From Comamonas sp. 26 (GTDB taxonomy: Bacteria; Pseudomonadota; Gammaproteobacteria; Burkholderiales; Burkholderiaceae_C), in NCBI RefSeq assembly GCF_002754475.1, contig NZ_PEFL01000001.1, positions 3,038,001 through 3,102,000 of the forward strand: 64,000 nucleotides of DNA, in the 5' to 3' direction. A program made the position numbers and the translations under genes. The notes below the pieces were generated by a model that saw only the letters and a list, made by a program, of their open reading frames with translations, was not told the DNA's origin and ran no database searches. Shown here piece after piece: positions 1-8,887 of this stretch (within the stretch, counting starts at the first letter, position 1; each line of letters starts with the position of its first letter).

Positions 1-907
1 AGACCGCAATCTTGAGTTTGCGAGCCCCCTGATTCAAGGCTTCGAGATAGGTGCCATCGACATCACGCGGCGGCACGGTGCGCGAGCCAGGCTCACGCCC
101 CTGCGTCAGGTCCAGCAGATGTGCGCTGTCGCGCACCGAGCGGCTGATGACATGGTTCATGGACAGGCCCATCCAGCCCTCCATGTTCGCAGGCCCGGTT
201 GGCAGGCGGCCACGGCTGGGCTTGAGGCCGAACAGACCGCAGTGCGAAGCAGGAATGCGGATAGAGCCGCCGCCGTCACTGGCGTGGGCCACGGGCACAA
301 TGCCGGCGGCCACCACCGAAGCCGCGCCCCCGGACGAGCCGCCCGTTGTGTGGGCCGCATTCCAGGGGTTTGGCGACTTGCCGTAAAGCAAGGACTCGGT
401 CGTAGGCGTCTGACCAAACTCTGGCGATGCCGTCTTGCCAAAGATATTCAGGCCAGCCGCCTTGTAGCGTGCCACCAGAGTGCTGTCGTACTCCGCCACC
501 GCGCCCTTGAAAAAGCGGCAACCATTGGTGGTGACCGTGCCCTTCATGTACTGGTTCAGATCCTTGACCAGAAAGGGCACGCCCCACATGGGCGCCTTGG
601 CTGTCGCTGCGGCGCGATCTGCAGCGCCGAGGGCCGACATCTGCTTGGCAAGGCCTCGGGCCAATTCATAGTCTTTGATGACTACGGCGTTGAGCTTGGG
701 CAAAGCCTCTGTGCGTGCAATGGCAGCATCCAAGGCCTCCAGCGGCGTGAGATCACCACGGCGAATCTGCTCAGCCCATGCGTATCCATCAAGCATCTGT
801 GACTCCTTTTTCTCCTTGGCCATTGCCGGAACCGCCGCTGCCCCCATCACAGCAGCAGCCCCTTGAATAAGGCTGCGCCTGTCCATGCCCTGATTCACTG
901 ATTCCAT
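1..907 (-). CDS. Amidase signature family protein, Tat-exported (3' end beyond window)
   Basis: Partial: the frame is open to base 1, so the C-terminal part is missing. The start at 905-907 has a strong GAGGAG Shine-Dalgarno about 7 bases upstream. Residues 9-32 form a twin-arginine signal (MDRRSLIQGAA followed by an Ala-rich segment). The amidase signature core is present: a Lys in PFLVKDL, the Ser-rich GGSSGG loop, and DGGGSIRIPA with the nucleophilic Ser, giving the Ser-cisSer-Lys triad of the family. It is a close paralogue of the next gene upstream (935-2506), sharing most motif blocks, so the two look like a tandem duplication. It is the last visible gene of the tesB-type operon. The substrate is unknown; its position suggests an amide-conjugated steroid, for example a glycine- or taurine-conjugated bile salt, but this is inference. 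Confidence 0.85.
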   Translation of the reverse strand, partial: MESVNQGMDRRSLIQGAAAVMGAAAVPAMAKEKKESQMLDGYAWAEQIRRGDLTPLEALDAAIARTEALPKLNAVVIKDYELARGLAKQMSALGAADRAAATAKAPMWGVPFLVKDLNQYMKGTVTTNGCRFFKGAVAEYDSTLVARYKAAGLNIFGKTASPEFGQTPTTESLLYGKSPNPWNAAHTTGGSSGGAASVVAAGIVPVAHASDGGGSIRIPASHCGLFGLKPSRGRLPTGPANMEGWMGLSMNHVISRSVRDSAHLLDLTQGREPGSRTVPPRDVDGTYLEALNQGARKLKIAV

Positions 908-934
908 GTTCTCGCTCCTCTTTTCGTTAAACAC

Positions 935-2506
935 TCAAGCCTTGAGTGCAGACAGATCAGGCATGCGATGTGCCCACGGCAAGGCCTGCTCCAGCTGGGC
1001 AGCCAGACGCAGCAAGCGCCCTTCTCCCCCAAAAGGCGCAACAAAGTGAGAGCCGACAGGAATGTTGTCCGCCGTCCAGTGCAGCGGCACCGACATGGCC
1101 GGGTGGCCGCTGATGTTGAACAGCGAAGTAAAGGCCGAGGCGTTCATGGCCTCTGCGGCATAGCTCTGGTATGGCTGATCGAGCCGCAGTGCGCCCAGCA
1201 ACTGAGCGGGCACTGCGGTGGTGGGCGTCAGAATCAGGTCGTATTTGGACAGGAAGGCATCAATCAGCTGCCCCGCCTTGTCAAAACCCGCACGGCCACG
1301 GTACAGCTCCAGCGCTGTGGCTTTTTTAGCAGCTTGCAGTGCGGCCCAGTTCAAGGGCTCCATCTCGTCTTCGCGCACAGCTCGGCCCAGCTGCTTTTCA
1401 CGGTATTCAATGCTGCTGAGCAGGCCTGCGGACATGCCCGGCCCCATGCCGGCAAAGATCTCTGCCACGGGCAGATCGGGCATGGCCTCTTCGAGGATGT
1501 GGCCCATGGCCTCGCAGGCCTTGGCAGCCTTGTCGACAGCAGCCAGGCAATCGGCATGCACGGGTATACCGAAATAATTCTTGCGCCAGATGGCAATGCG
1601 CAGCTTGCGTTCGGGCTTTTGCATCGCTTCGAGGTAGCCGCGCGGCGCATCCGAAGGTGGACGCACACGCGAGCCGAACTCAGGGCCGGCAGTCAGGTCC
1701 AGCAGCAAAGCGGTGTCGCGCACGCTGCGGCTGATGACGTGGTTGACCGAAAGACCGGTTGCGCCATCCAGCGAATTGGGCCCTGCAGGCACACGACCAC
1801 GGCTGGGCTTGAGGCCGAACAGGCCGCAATGCGCAGCCGGGATACGGATGGAGCCACCGCCATCGGTGGCATGGCCCACGGGCAGAATGCCCGCGGCAAT
1901 CGCGGCTGCCGTGCCGCCAGATGAGCCGCCTGTGGTGTGCTTGGTGTTCCAAGGGTTGAGCGTAGCGCCATAGAGCTTGGACTCTGTGGTGGCCGTCATG
2001 CCGAACTCAGGCGAAGCCGTCTTGCCAAAAATGTTGAGACCGGCCGCCTTGTAGCGCGTGACCAGGGTGGAGTCCTGCTTGGCGACGGCATCTTTAAAGA
2101 AGGCGCAGCCATTGGTGGTCACAGTGCCCGTCATGCTCACGCCCAGATCCTTGAGCACAAAAGGCAGCCCCCACAGCGGCGCTGACCCCGTCGCCTGCTT
2201 TCGCGCATCGCGGCCCATGGCCGAGATTTTCTTGGCGTGCTCGCGGGCTTGCTCGTAATCTTTGATAACCACGGCATTGAGCCGGGGCAAGGCTTCCACG
2301 CGGGCAATGGTGGCGTCAAGCGCCTCCAGAGGCGTTACGTCGCCCTTGCGAATTTGCGCTGCCATGGTGATGGCATCGACCGGCGCGCTGGCCTGCGCCA
2401 CGGTCTTGGCGCTGGCTTGCGCCGCTGGCAAGCTCACCGCAGCGGCTGTCGCTGCGGCACCCATGAGAAATTTTCTGCGATCTGTATCTGCCGCTCTGTC
2501 TTGCAT
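935..2506 (-). CDS. Amidase signature family protein, Tat-exported
   Basis: About 523 residues from the ATG at 2504-2506, which follows a GGAG-type ribosome site; an upstream in-frame ATG at 2593 has no good site and would hide the signal peptide. The N-terminus carries a twin-arginine motif (DRRKFLMG) and an Ala-rich hydrophobic stretch ending ASA, so export to the periplasm is expected. The amidase core shows the Lys in PFVLKDLG, GGSSGG, and DGGGSIRIPA with the catalytic Ser. It lies 111 bases downstream of the thiolase gene and 27 bases upstream of its paralogue. Amidases of this family hydrolyse carboxamides and some act on conjugated bile salts; the true substrate is not shown by the sequence. 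Confidence 0.88.
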   Translation of the reverse strand: MQDRAADTDRRKFLMGAAATAAAVSLPAAQASAKTVAQASAPVDAITMAAQIRKGDVTPLEALDATIARVEALPRLNAVVIKDYEQAREHAKKISAMGRDARKQATGSAPLWGLPFVLKDLGVSMTGTVTTNGCAFFKDAVAKQDSTLVTRYKAAGLNIFGKTASPEFGMTATTESKLYGATLNPWNTKHTTGGSSGGTAAAIAAGILPVGHATDGGGSIRIPAAHCGLFGLKPSRGRVPAGPNSLDGATGLSVNHVISRSVRDTALLLDLTAGPEFGSRVRPPSDAPRGYLEAMQKPERKLRIAIWRKNYFGIPVHADCLAAVDKAAKACEAMGHILEEAMPDLPVAEIFAGMGPGMSAGLLSSIEYREKQLGRAVREDEMEPLNWAALQAAKKATALELYRGRAGFDKAGQLIDAFLSKYDLILTPTTAVPAQLLGALRLDQPYQSYAAEAMNASAFTSLFNISGHPAMSVPLHWTADNIPVGSHFVAPFGGEGRLLRLAAQLEQALPWAHRMPDLSALKA

Positions 2507-2617
2507 GTCTTTGTCTCCGTTGATATTTTTTTGGATGACTTGCTTAACCGCTAACTCTTGGCCGTTGACTTCAACTCCACGCAATGCAGGCACCCACAGG
2601 TGCCCGCATGTCTATCG

Positions 2618-3772
2618 TCAGAGTCGTTCAATGATGGTCACATTGGCCTGACCACCGCCTTCGCACATGGTCTGCAGGCCGTAGCGGCCGCCGGTGCGCT
2701 CCAGCTCGTGCAGCAGCGTGGTCATCAGCTTGGCGCCCGATGCACCCAGCGGGTGACCCAGAGCAATCGCACCGCCGTTGACATTGGTCCTGGCATGGTC
2801 GTAGCCGGTTTCCTTGAGCCAGGCCATGACCACGGAAGCGAAGGCTTCATTGATCTCGACCAGGTCAATGTCGGACATCTTCATGCCAGCCTTCTTGAGT
2901 GCGTACTCAGTGGCAGGAATCGGAGCCGTCAGGTGCCAGATGGGGTCATCGGCACGCACGCTGATGTGGTGAATCCGGGCGCGGGGCTTGAGGTTGTAGC
3001 GCTTGAGCGCTGCTTCCGACACCACCAGAACGGCAGCAGCTGCATCGCAGGTGGAGCTGGAAACCGCTGCGGTGATGGAGGGATAGGTGGGATCCACCGG
3101 CTCCAGCGTGGCCATCTTTTCCAGCGTGCTCAGACGGGCGGTTTCGTCCATCTTGAAGTCGCCAAAGGGCACGATTTCACGGTCAAAGCGGCCTTCGGCA
3201 ATCGCCTTCAGTGCACGGTCATGGCTTTCCTTGGCAAACACTTCCATGTCTGAGCGGCTTGCGCCCCAGTGATCGGCAATGCGCTGCGCTGCGTAGAACT
3301 GGTTGACGGGAGCGTTGCCAAAGCGGGCCTGCCAGCCCTTGCTCTCCGCAAACGGCGTGGTGAAGCCCAGAGGCTGACCGGCCAGCATGGCCGAGGAGAT
3401 CGGGATGGCGCTCATGGTCTGCACGCCACCGGCCAGCACCACATCCTGCGTGCCGCTCATCACCGCTTGCGCCGCAAAGTGAATGGCCTGCTGGGACGAA
3501 CCGCACTGGCGGTCAATCGTGGTGCCGGGCACGTTCAGGGGCATGCCTGCGGCCAGCCAGGAGGTGCGTGCTATGTCACCGGCCAGAGCGCCGATGGTGT
3601 CCACGCAGCCAAAGATCACGTCGTCGTAATCTGCTGCGGGGATGTCATTGCGCTCCACCAGCGCCTTGATGACATGAGCACCGAGGTCGGCACCATGCAC
3701 GGCAGCAAGAGAGCCCTTGCGCTTGCCAGTGGGAGAGCGCAGTGCGTCAACGATATAGGCCTGGGCGCTCAT
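2618..3772 (-). CDS. fadA6: Acetyl-CoA acetyltransferase/thiolase (FadA6/ScdF type)
   Basis: 384 residues, full length for the thiolase family. The three catalytic elements are visible: nucleophilic Cys90 in DRQCGSS, His340 in GHPLGASGA and Cys370 in MCEGGG. Thiolases cleave 3-oxoacyl-CoA with free CoA. In actinobacterial and Comamonas steroid degradation a thiolase acts late in the breakdown of the opened C/D rings; the neighbours here (ipdAB, echA20, ipdC, paired acyl-CoA dehydrogenases) match that module. The start overlaps the stop of the upstream dehydrogenase by 4 bases (ATGA), implying translational coupling. The thiolase call is firm; the precise step is inferred from context. Confidence 0.88.
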   Translation of the reverse strand: MSAQAYIVDALRSPTGKRKGSLAAVHGADLGAHVIKALVERNDIPAADYDDVIFGCVDTIGALAGDIARTSWLAAGMPLNVPGTTIDRQCGSSQQAIHFAAQAVMSGTQDVVLAGGVQTMSAIPISSAMLAGQPLGFTTPFAESKGWQARFGNAPVNQFYAAQRIADHWGASRSDMEVFAKESHDRALKAIAEGRFDREIVPFGDFKMDETARLSTLEKMATLEPVDPTYPSITAAVSSSTCDAAAAVLVVSEAALKRYNLKPRARIHHISVRADDPIWHLTAPIPATEYALKKAGMKMSDIDLVEINEAFASVVMAWLKETGYDHARTNVNGGAIALGHPLGASGAKLMTTLLHELERTGGRYGLQTMCEGGGQANVTIIERL

Positions 3773-4908
3773 GCAGCCACCTCTTCCACAATGTTTTTGA
3801 TAGCAGCTTGCGCAGAGCAGTCGCCGCGAGAAGCGCTTTCTCGATCAAACGTAGCACCAGGACCCACAGGGGCATTGGGACTGCGCAGCAGGCCTTGGGT
3901 CAGGCGGGCCGAGTGATAGCCCTTGTCGCCCCATGCAGCATCAAGCACCCATGCGCGCTTCATGAACATCTGCAGATCGACTTCCCAGGTGTAGCCCATG
4001 GCGCCATGCACCTGCAGGCTGTTGCGCGAGGCAAACCAGCTCGCTTCGCTGCACTGCAGCTTGGCGTGGGAGATGCGCACGGCCAGATCAGGCTCGTTGT
4101 GCTGCAGCGCATAGAAGGCGCGGTACAGAACAGGCTTGGCAAATTCGATCTTGGTGACGATATCTGCCAGATGGTGCTGCACCGCCTGGAAGCTGCCGAT
4201 CACCTTGTCGAACTGCTTGCGCTGAGCGACATAGTCCACAGACAGGTCCAGCATGCGCTGGGCCAGACCCACCATCTGGGCTGCGGCCGCCAGAGCGCCA
4301 CGCTCACCAGCAGCATCCCAGACCTTCTGGCCCTGAGCACCATCAAGCACACGGGTCGCATCAGAAGCGGTCCAGCTCACCTTGGAGAGGCGACGCGAGG
4401 AGTCAATGCTCTTGAGTGCCTTGATTTCGCACAGGGCAGGAGTCAGCAGGTGCAGCTCCAGCCCGGTTGCCGTGGCCTGGGCCAGCAGCAATACATCAGC
4501 GTGCTCCGCATCGGCCACGGTCGCATTGTTGGGGTGACCCACGGCCACGCGGCAGCTGCCGCTGGCGATCTTGGGCAGATAGGCGCGGGCAGCATGGCCT
4601 TGCGGCAAAGCAGACAGCATGCCCACCGCCACATAGGCGGTGTCGGTCAGCGCATCAGGCAGTGCGTAGTAGCCCACTTCCTGCAGCAGCAAGGCCCAGT
4701 CAATATCGGCCATGCCCATACCGTCATCGGCTTCTGGCACGGACAGGCCCATCAGGCCCTGCTCCGCAATCTTGGCCCACAGCTCGGGCGAGCGACCGCT
4801 CTCGGTTTCCCAGATGTCGCGCAGCAGCTCGGGCGCGGCTTCCGTCATCAGAAAGCGGCTGACCGAGTTACGGAATGCGATTTGATCTTCGGTAAAGGTG
4901 AAGTCCAT
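3769..4908 (-). CDS. Acyl-CoA dehydrogenase, second subunit type (FadE32-like)
   Basis: 379 residues with the acyl-CoA dehydrogenase fold: a helical N-terminal domain, a middle beta domain, and a C-terminal helical FAD domain with RKQFDKVIGSFQAVQHHLAD, typical of the flavin-binding region, and QVHGAMGYTWE. It is more divergent than its neighbour at 4926-6080. Steroid acyl-CoA dehydrogenases are often alpha2-beta2 heterotetramers made from adjacent genes, with one active site per pair; the 17-base spacing to the neighbouring dehydrogenase fits this. A role in desaturating a ring-derived CoA thioester after C/D-ring opening is inferred from context. Confidence 0.85.
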   Translation of the reverse strand: MDFTFTEDQIAFRNSVSRFLMTEAAPELLRDIWETESGRSPELWAKIAEQGLMGLSVPEADDGMGMADIDWALLLQEVGYYALPDALTDTAYVAVGMLSALPQGHAARAYLPKIASGSCRVAVGHPNNATVADAEHADVLLLAQATATGLELHLLTPALCEIKALKSIDSSRRLSKVSWTASDATRVLDGAQGQKVWDAAGERGALAAAAQMVGLAQRMLDLSVDYVAQRKQFDKVIGSFQAVQHHLADIVTKIEFAKPVLYRAFYALQHNEPDLAVRISHAKLQCSEASWFASRNSLQVHGAMGYTWEVDLQMFMKRAWVLDAAWGDKGYHSARLTQGLLRSPNAPVGPGATFDRESASRGDCSAQAAIKNIVEEVAA

Positions 4909-4925
4909 GGTGTTCTCCCAGCCGA

Positions 4926-6080
4926 TCAGGATTTGGGCAGGCCCAGCATGCGCTGGGCAATGATGTTGCGCTGAATCTCGTTGCTACCCGCGTAGATGGG
5001 GCCCGCTTGCGCAAACAGGAAACCTTCGAGCCAGTCATTGGCTTCTTCGTCATCAATCAGCTCTGCACGCTGACCCAGAATGCGCATGGCGGTTTCGTTG
5101 ATCAGAATGTCCAGTTCGGACCAGACAATCTTGTTGGTACTCGCTTCCGCACCGATCTGCGCGCCCTTGTTGAGGCGGCCCACGGTGTGGTACGAAGACA
5201 GTGTGTAGGCCTCGGCACCCTGCCATGCGCGCAGCACGGCGTCGCGGATGGAATGATCGCGGTCAGCATCGACCTGGTTGCGCAGGTACAGGTCCACCAG
5301 CTTCTGGGCGCTGCGCTGATAGCGTGCGGGAGAGCGCAACAGCAGACCGCGTTCAAAGCCAGCAGTCGCCATGGCCACATGCCAGCCCTTGCCTTCGGCA
5401 CCAATCAGGTTCTCAGCAGAGACTTCTACATCGTCGAAGAAGATTTCGGCGAAATGCTCGCGGCCATTGATGGCGCGGATGGGGCGCACGGTGATGCCAG
5501 GCGTATTCAGCGGCACCAGGATGTAGCTCAGTCCGTGGTGACGGCTGGAGGTGGGGTCGCTGCGGAACAGGCCAAAAACCCAGTCTGCAAAGATGGCGCG
5601 AGTGGACCAGATTTTCTGGCCGTTCAGGATGAACTTGTCACCCTGGCGCGTAGCACGGCTGCTGATGGCCGCCATGTCAGAGCCAGCATTGGGCTCAGAC
5701 CAGCCTTGCGCCCACATGTCGTCGCAACGGGCCATGCGGGGCAGGAAGCGGGCTTTTTGCTCAGGCGTACCAAACTCCATGATGGTGGAGCCCAGCAGCA
5801 AAATACCGTTCTGGTTCACGCGTGCGGGTGCATCGGCGGCCCAGTATTCTTCTTCAAAGATCAGCCATTCGGTCAGGTCGCAGCCGCTGCCACCCAGATC
5901 CTTGGGCCACATGACGGCGCTGTAACCGGCGCCAGCCAGCAGGGCTTCCCACGCGCGGTGTTGCTCAAAGCCTTCGCGCGTGTCGTAGCTCTTGAGGCGC
6001 TCTTTGGGTACGTTGTCCTTGAGCCAGGCGCGCACCTTGGTGCGGAAAGCCTTTTGCGCAGGGGTATAGGTCAAATCCAT
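4926..6080 (-). CDS. Acyl-CoA dehydrogenase, first subunit type (FadE31-like)
   Basis: 384 residues. The middle domain has WSEPNAGSD and NGQKIWST, the flavin and acyl-CoA binding motifs of the family. The C-terminus has FAQAGPIYAGSNEIQRNIIAQRMLG, the standard end of long acyl-CoA dehydrogenases. It transfers electrons from an acyl-CoA to electron-transfer flavoprotein. It sits directly upstream of a second, divergent dehydrogenase gene, so a heteromeric enzyme is likely. In the comparable steroid module this pair desaturates a CoA ester formed after the last ring is cut. The exact substrate cannot be read from the sequence. Confidence 0.88.
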   Translation of the reverse strand: MDLTYTPAQKAFRTKVRAWLKDNVPKERLKSYDTREGFEQHRAWEALLAGAGYSAVMWPKDLGGSGCDLTEWLIFEEEYWAADAPARVNQNGILLLGSTIMEFGTPEQKARFLPRMARCDDMWAQGWSEPNAGSDMAAISSRATRQGDKFILNGQKIWSTRAIFADWVFGLFRSDPTSSRHHGLSYILVPLNTPGITVRPIRAINGREHFAEIFFDDVEVSAENLIGAEGKGWHVAMATAGFERGLLLRSPARYQRSAQKLVDLYLRNQVDADRDHSIRDAVLRAWQGAEAYTLSSYHTVGRLNKGAQIGAEASTNKIVWSELDILINETAMRILGQRAELIDDEEANDWLEGFLFAQAGPIYAGSNEIQRNIIAQRMLGLPKS

Positions 6081-6109
6081 CTTGTTGTCTCCTCGTTGCG
6101 CTTGGCGAA

Positions 6110-6868
6110 TCAGAATTTGGCGTCGCGCTTTTCCACGAAGGCGCTACGCGTCTCGGCGGAATCGGGGCTCATATAGGCCTGCAGAGTGAAGCCCTGCTCC
6201 CAGCGGTATTTGTCTTCCAGATTGCCGTCTTCGATGCCGGTCAGCGCTTCCTTGGCGATGCGGATCATGGCAGGGCTCTTGGCGGCAATCTTGTTGGCTA
6301 TTTCCATGGCGGTATCACGCAGTTGCTCACGGGGCACCACTCGCTCGACAGCGCCCAAGCGGAAGGCTTCCTGCGCTCCGATCATCTCGCCTGTAAAGAA
6401 CAGGTAGCGGGTCTTTTGCACACCAAACATCCGCTGCAGATGCGCTGCGCCGCCCATGGCACCACGGTCCACTTCGGGCAGGCCGAAGGTCGCGTCTTCA
6501 GCCGCGATCACGATGTCGGATGCGCCGCATATGCCGATGCCGCCACCCAGCACAAAGCCGTGCACGGCAGCAATCACCGGCACCTTGTTCAGGTGAACGG
6601 CCTTGAATGTGGCGTAGTTGCCTGCGTTTACATCGATGATGAGCTTGTCATTGGTGGCCAGCTCTTTGATATCCACACCGGCGCAGAAGCCACGGTTTTC
6701 TGCACGGATCACGATCACGCGCACATCAGGGCGTTCGCCCAGCGACTGGATTTCTTGGGCCAGGCCATACCAGCCTGCGGAATTCAGGGCATTGACAGGA
6801 GCGCGGTCAATCACCAGCTCTGCCACGCCGTTGTCGTGAATATTGGAGTGAAATTGTTGAGTGGACAT
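6110..6868 (-). CDS. echA20: Enoyl-CoA hydratase/isomerase family, EchA20-type ring hydrolase
   Basis: 252 residues of the crotonase superfamily. The oxyanion-hole segments are seen as ENRGFCAGVDIKEL (about residues 57-70) and HGFVLGGGIGICGASD (about 104-119). The length and the FGLPEVDRGAMGGAAHL segment fit the EchA20-like branch, which hydrolyses the five-membered ring D of the HIP-derived CoA ester in steroid degradation. Context supports this: it lies between the ipdC-like gene and the paired acyl-CoA dehydrogenases, the same set found in actinobacterial cholesterol clusters. A conventional hydratase remains possible. Confidence 0.8.
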   Translation of the reverse strand: MSTQQFHSNIHDNGVAELVIDRAPVNALNSAGWYGLAQEIQSLGERPDVRVIVIRAENRGFCAGVDIKELATNDKLIIDVNAGNYATFKAVHLNKVPVIAAVHGFVLGGGIGICGASDIVIAAEDATFGLPEVDRGAMGGAAHLQRMFGVQKTRYLFFTGEMIGAQEAFRLGAVERVVPREQLRDTAMEIANKIAAKSPAMIRIAKEALTGIEDGNLEDKYRWEQGFTLQAYMSPDSAETRSAFVEKRDAKF

Positions 6869-6904
6869 ATTCAGTCTTCTCGTTGGCCTGTTAGTGGCTT
6901 GTTA

Positions 6905-7984
6905 TTACGCAGGAGTCAATTCATTGAGTGCAGTGCGACGGACCATGGCCTGGCGAACAATGCCGCTGATCACGTCTTCGCAGCTGTCGAGCTTGCCAAT
7001 CAGCGCGGCCACCTGACCGGCAGACATCACGCCATCGGCCGGGTTGCCGTCGACCATGGAGCGCTGCAGCAGCATGGGGGCGTTGGCCGCCATGACGGTC
7101 TGGGCCACCGAGGAGGAATCCTCACGCATGGCCTTCATGAAGATGCTCATGGCCTGGCCCGTGGTCATGCCGGTTTCGGCCTTCCACTTCAGTGCCAGAT
7201 TCACCGCAATGCGCAGGCGCTTCATGGGACTGGCCTTTTCCAGCATGGACAGGTATTCGTTAGGAATCATGCGCTGGGGCATGCCGTCGACAAGATGCGA
7301 TACGGCAATTTTTTCGGCATCCTTGGTGGCCAGGTAGCGCTGCAGCGTGGCATCAGGGACCTTGGAGTCGCTGGTCATCAAAAAGCGCGTGCCCATGGCA
7401 ATGCCCGATGCACCAAAGGCCAACGCAGCCAGCAGGCCACGGCCGTCGTAAAAACCACCAGCAGCAATCACGGGCACGCTCACCGCGTCTACCACCTGGG
7501 GCAGCAGCACCGTCGTGGGCACGCTGCCGGTATGGCCGCCACCTTCACCACCTTGTACGGTGATGGCATTGGCACCCATCTCAATAGCCTTCTGGGCGTG
7601 CTTCAAAGCACCCACGGTAGGCATGCAGACGATGTCGGCATCACGCAGGCGGCCGATGACCTTCTTGTCCGGGCCGCGGCCATAGCTCACGGCGCGCAGG
7701 CGATACTTCACGGCCAGGTCCAGCAGTTGCTGGGCGTTGGGCTGGAACATGTGAAAGTTCAGGCCGAAAGGCTGATCATCCGTCTCGCGCTTGACGCGCA
7801 GAATCTCGGCTTCAATCTTGTCAGCATGAATCGTGGCGCCGGCCAGAAAGCCAAAGCCACCGGCGTTTGTCGTACCGATCACCAGATCCGCACCCGCCAC
7901 GTAGCCCATGGCGGTCTGGACGATGGGGTAACGGCATCCCAGCAAATCGCACAAAGGCGTGCGCAGTGCATTGACCTCGCTCAT
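6905..7984 (-). CDS. ipdC: Nitronate monooxygenase-like flavoprotein, IpdC/ScdK type
   Basis: 359 residues with a TIM-barrel FMN-binding architecture of the 2-nitropropane dioxygenase family: PIVQTAMGYVAGADL at the N-terminus, then VQGGEGGGHTGS and VIAAGGFYDGRGLLAALAFGASGIAMGTRF, which form the phosphate-binding part. In steroid degraders this family member (IpdC) acts as a flavin-dependent reductase or dehydrogenase on ring-C/D CoA intermediates. The start overlaps the stop of the hydratase gene upstream by 4 bases. Nitronate oxidation is the textbook family function, but the operon makes the steroid role more likely. Confidence 0.82.
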   Translation of the reverse strand: MSEVNALRTPLCDLLGCRYPIVQTAMGYVAGADLVIGTTNAGGFGFLAGATIHADKIEAEILRVKRETDDQPFGLNFHMFQPNAQQLLDLAVKYRLRAVSYGRGPDKKVIGRLRDADIVCMPTVGALKHAQKAIEMGANAITVQGGEGGGHTGSVPTTVLLPQVVDAVSVPVIAAGGFYDGRGLLAALAFGASGIAMGTRFLMTSDSKVPDATLQRYLATKDAEKIAVSHLVDGMPQRMIPNEYLSMLEKASPMKRLRIAVNLALKWKAETGMTTGQAMSIFMKAMREDSSSVAQTVMAANAPMLLQRSMVDGNPADGVMSAGQVAALIGKLDSCEDVISGIVRQAMVRRTALNELTPA

Positions 7985-8886
7985 TGCGCGACCTCCTTCT
8001 TGTTGGCGCTGGCCATGGTCTTGGCGTCTTGACCGCCGAGCTGGCCCATGCCCATAGCCTGGCTGTGAGCGTGCGCAAAGTGGTGGTAGCCAAAGGCCAT
8101 GTCCATGGTGGAGCGCAGCCCCTGCAGCTCTTCAGCCTTGTTGACAACCATCTTGGTCAGTGCCAGACCCAGACGGGGCTGGGCTGTCAGGCGCAAAGCG
8201 ATGGCATCGACCTGCTCTTGCAGCTCGGCACGTGGCACCACGCGGTTGACCATGCCCATCTGGTAGGCACGGTCTGCAGTCATGCGATCGCCCAGCAGCA
8301 GGAATTCTTTGGCGATGCGGGGATGCAGCTCGTGAGCGTGGGCAAAGTACTCCACGCCGGGGATGCCCATGCGCACTACGGGGTCCTGAAAGAACGCGTC
8401 ATCGCTGGCCACAATCAGATCGCAGACCCAGGCCAGCATCAGGCCGCCCGCCACGCAGGCGCCTTGCACCATGGCGATCAGAGGTTTTGGAATGTCGCGC
8501 CAGCGGCGGCACATGCCCAGATAAACCTCTTGCTCACGGGCAAACAATTGCTCGCCACCGGGCTTGTTGGTGTGATCCCACCACAGGTGCGCACGGTCAA
8601 AAGGCTTATTGATGTCTCGACCGGGCGTACCAATATCGTGCCCCGCGCTGAAGTGCTTGCCTGCACCGCGCAGCACGATGACCTTGACGCTATCGTCATC
8701 GGTCGCCTTGCGGAAGGCAGTATCCAGCGCATAGGTCATCTGCGAGTTCTGCACGTTGTTGAACGTGGGCCGATTCATGGTGACCGTGGCAATGCCGTTG
8801 TCCACGCTGTAGAGCACGGGCTCGTCGGTTTCGTAGACGGCCTTGTCTTCGCGTGTCACAAATTCGCTGGAAGCTGCATTTTCCAT
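7981..8886 (-). CDS. Enoyl-CoA hydratase family protein (ScdY-like)
   Basis: 301 residues, longer than a typical crotonase because of about 25 extra N-terminal residues and a His/Met/Gly-rich C-terminal tail. Oxyanion-hole segments are present: GAGKHFSAGHDIG and QGACVAGGLMLAWVCDLI. The insert around DRAHLWWDHTNKPGGEQLFAREQ is characteristic of a subset found beside IpdAB genes. In C. testosteroni the hydratase gene next to the CoA-transferase pair downstream of tesB acts on a C/D-ring CoA ester. The start is 1 base after the ipdB stop, and its stop overlaps the ipdC start. Confidence 0.82.
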   Translation of the reverse strand: MENAASSEFVTREDKAVYETDEPVLYSVDNGIATVTMNRPTFNNVQNSQMTYALDTAFRKATDDDSVKVIVLRGAGKHFSAGHDIGTPGRDINKPFDRAHLWWDHTNKPGGEQLFAREQEVYLGMCRRWRDIPKPLIAMVQGACVAGGLMLAWVCDLIVASDDAFFQDPVVRMGIPGVEYFAHAHELHPRIAKEFLLLGDRMTADRAYQMGMVNRVVPRAELQEQVDAIALRLTAQPRLGLALTKMVVNKAEELQGLRSTMDMAFGYHHFAHAHSQAMGMGQLGGQDAKTMASANKKEVAQ

Positions 8887-8887
8887 A

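Noticed and set aside
6323..8032. Plus-strand open frame of 569 codons opposite the echA20 and ipdC genes
   Set aside because: Antisense shadow of two conserved genes with good ribosome sites.
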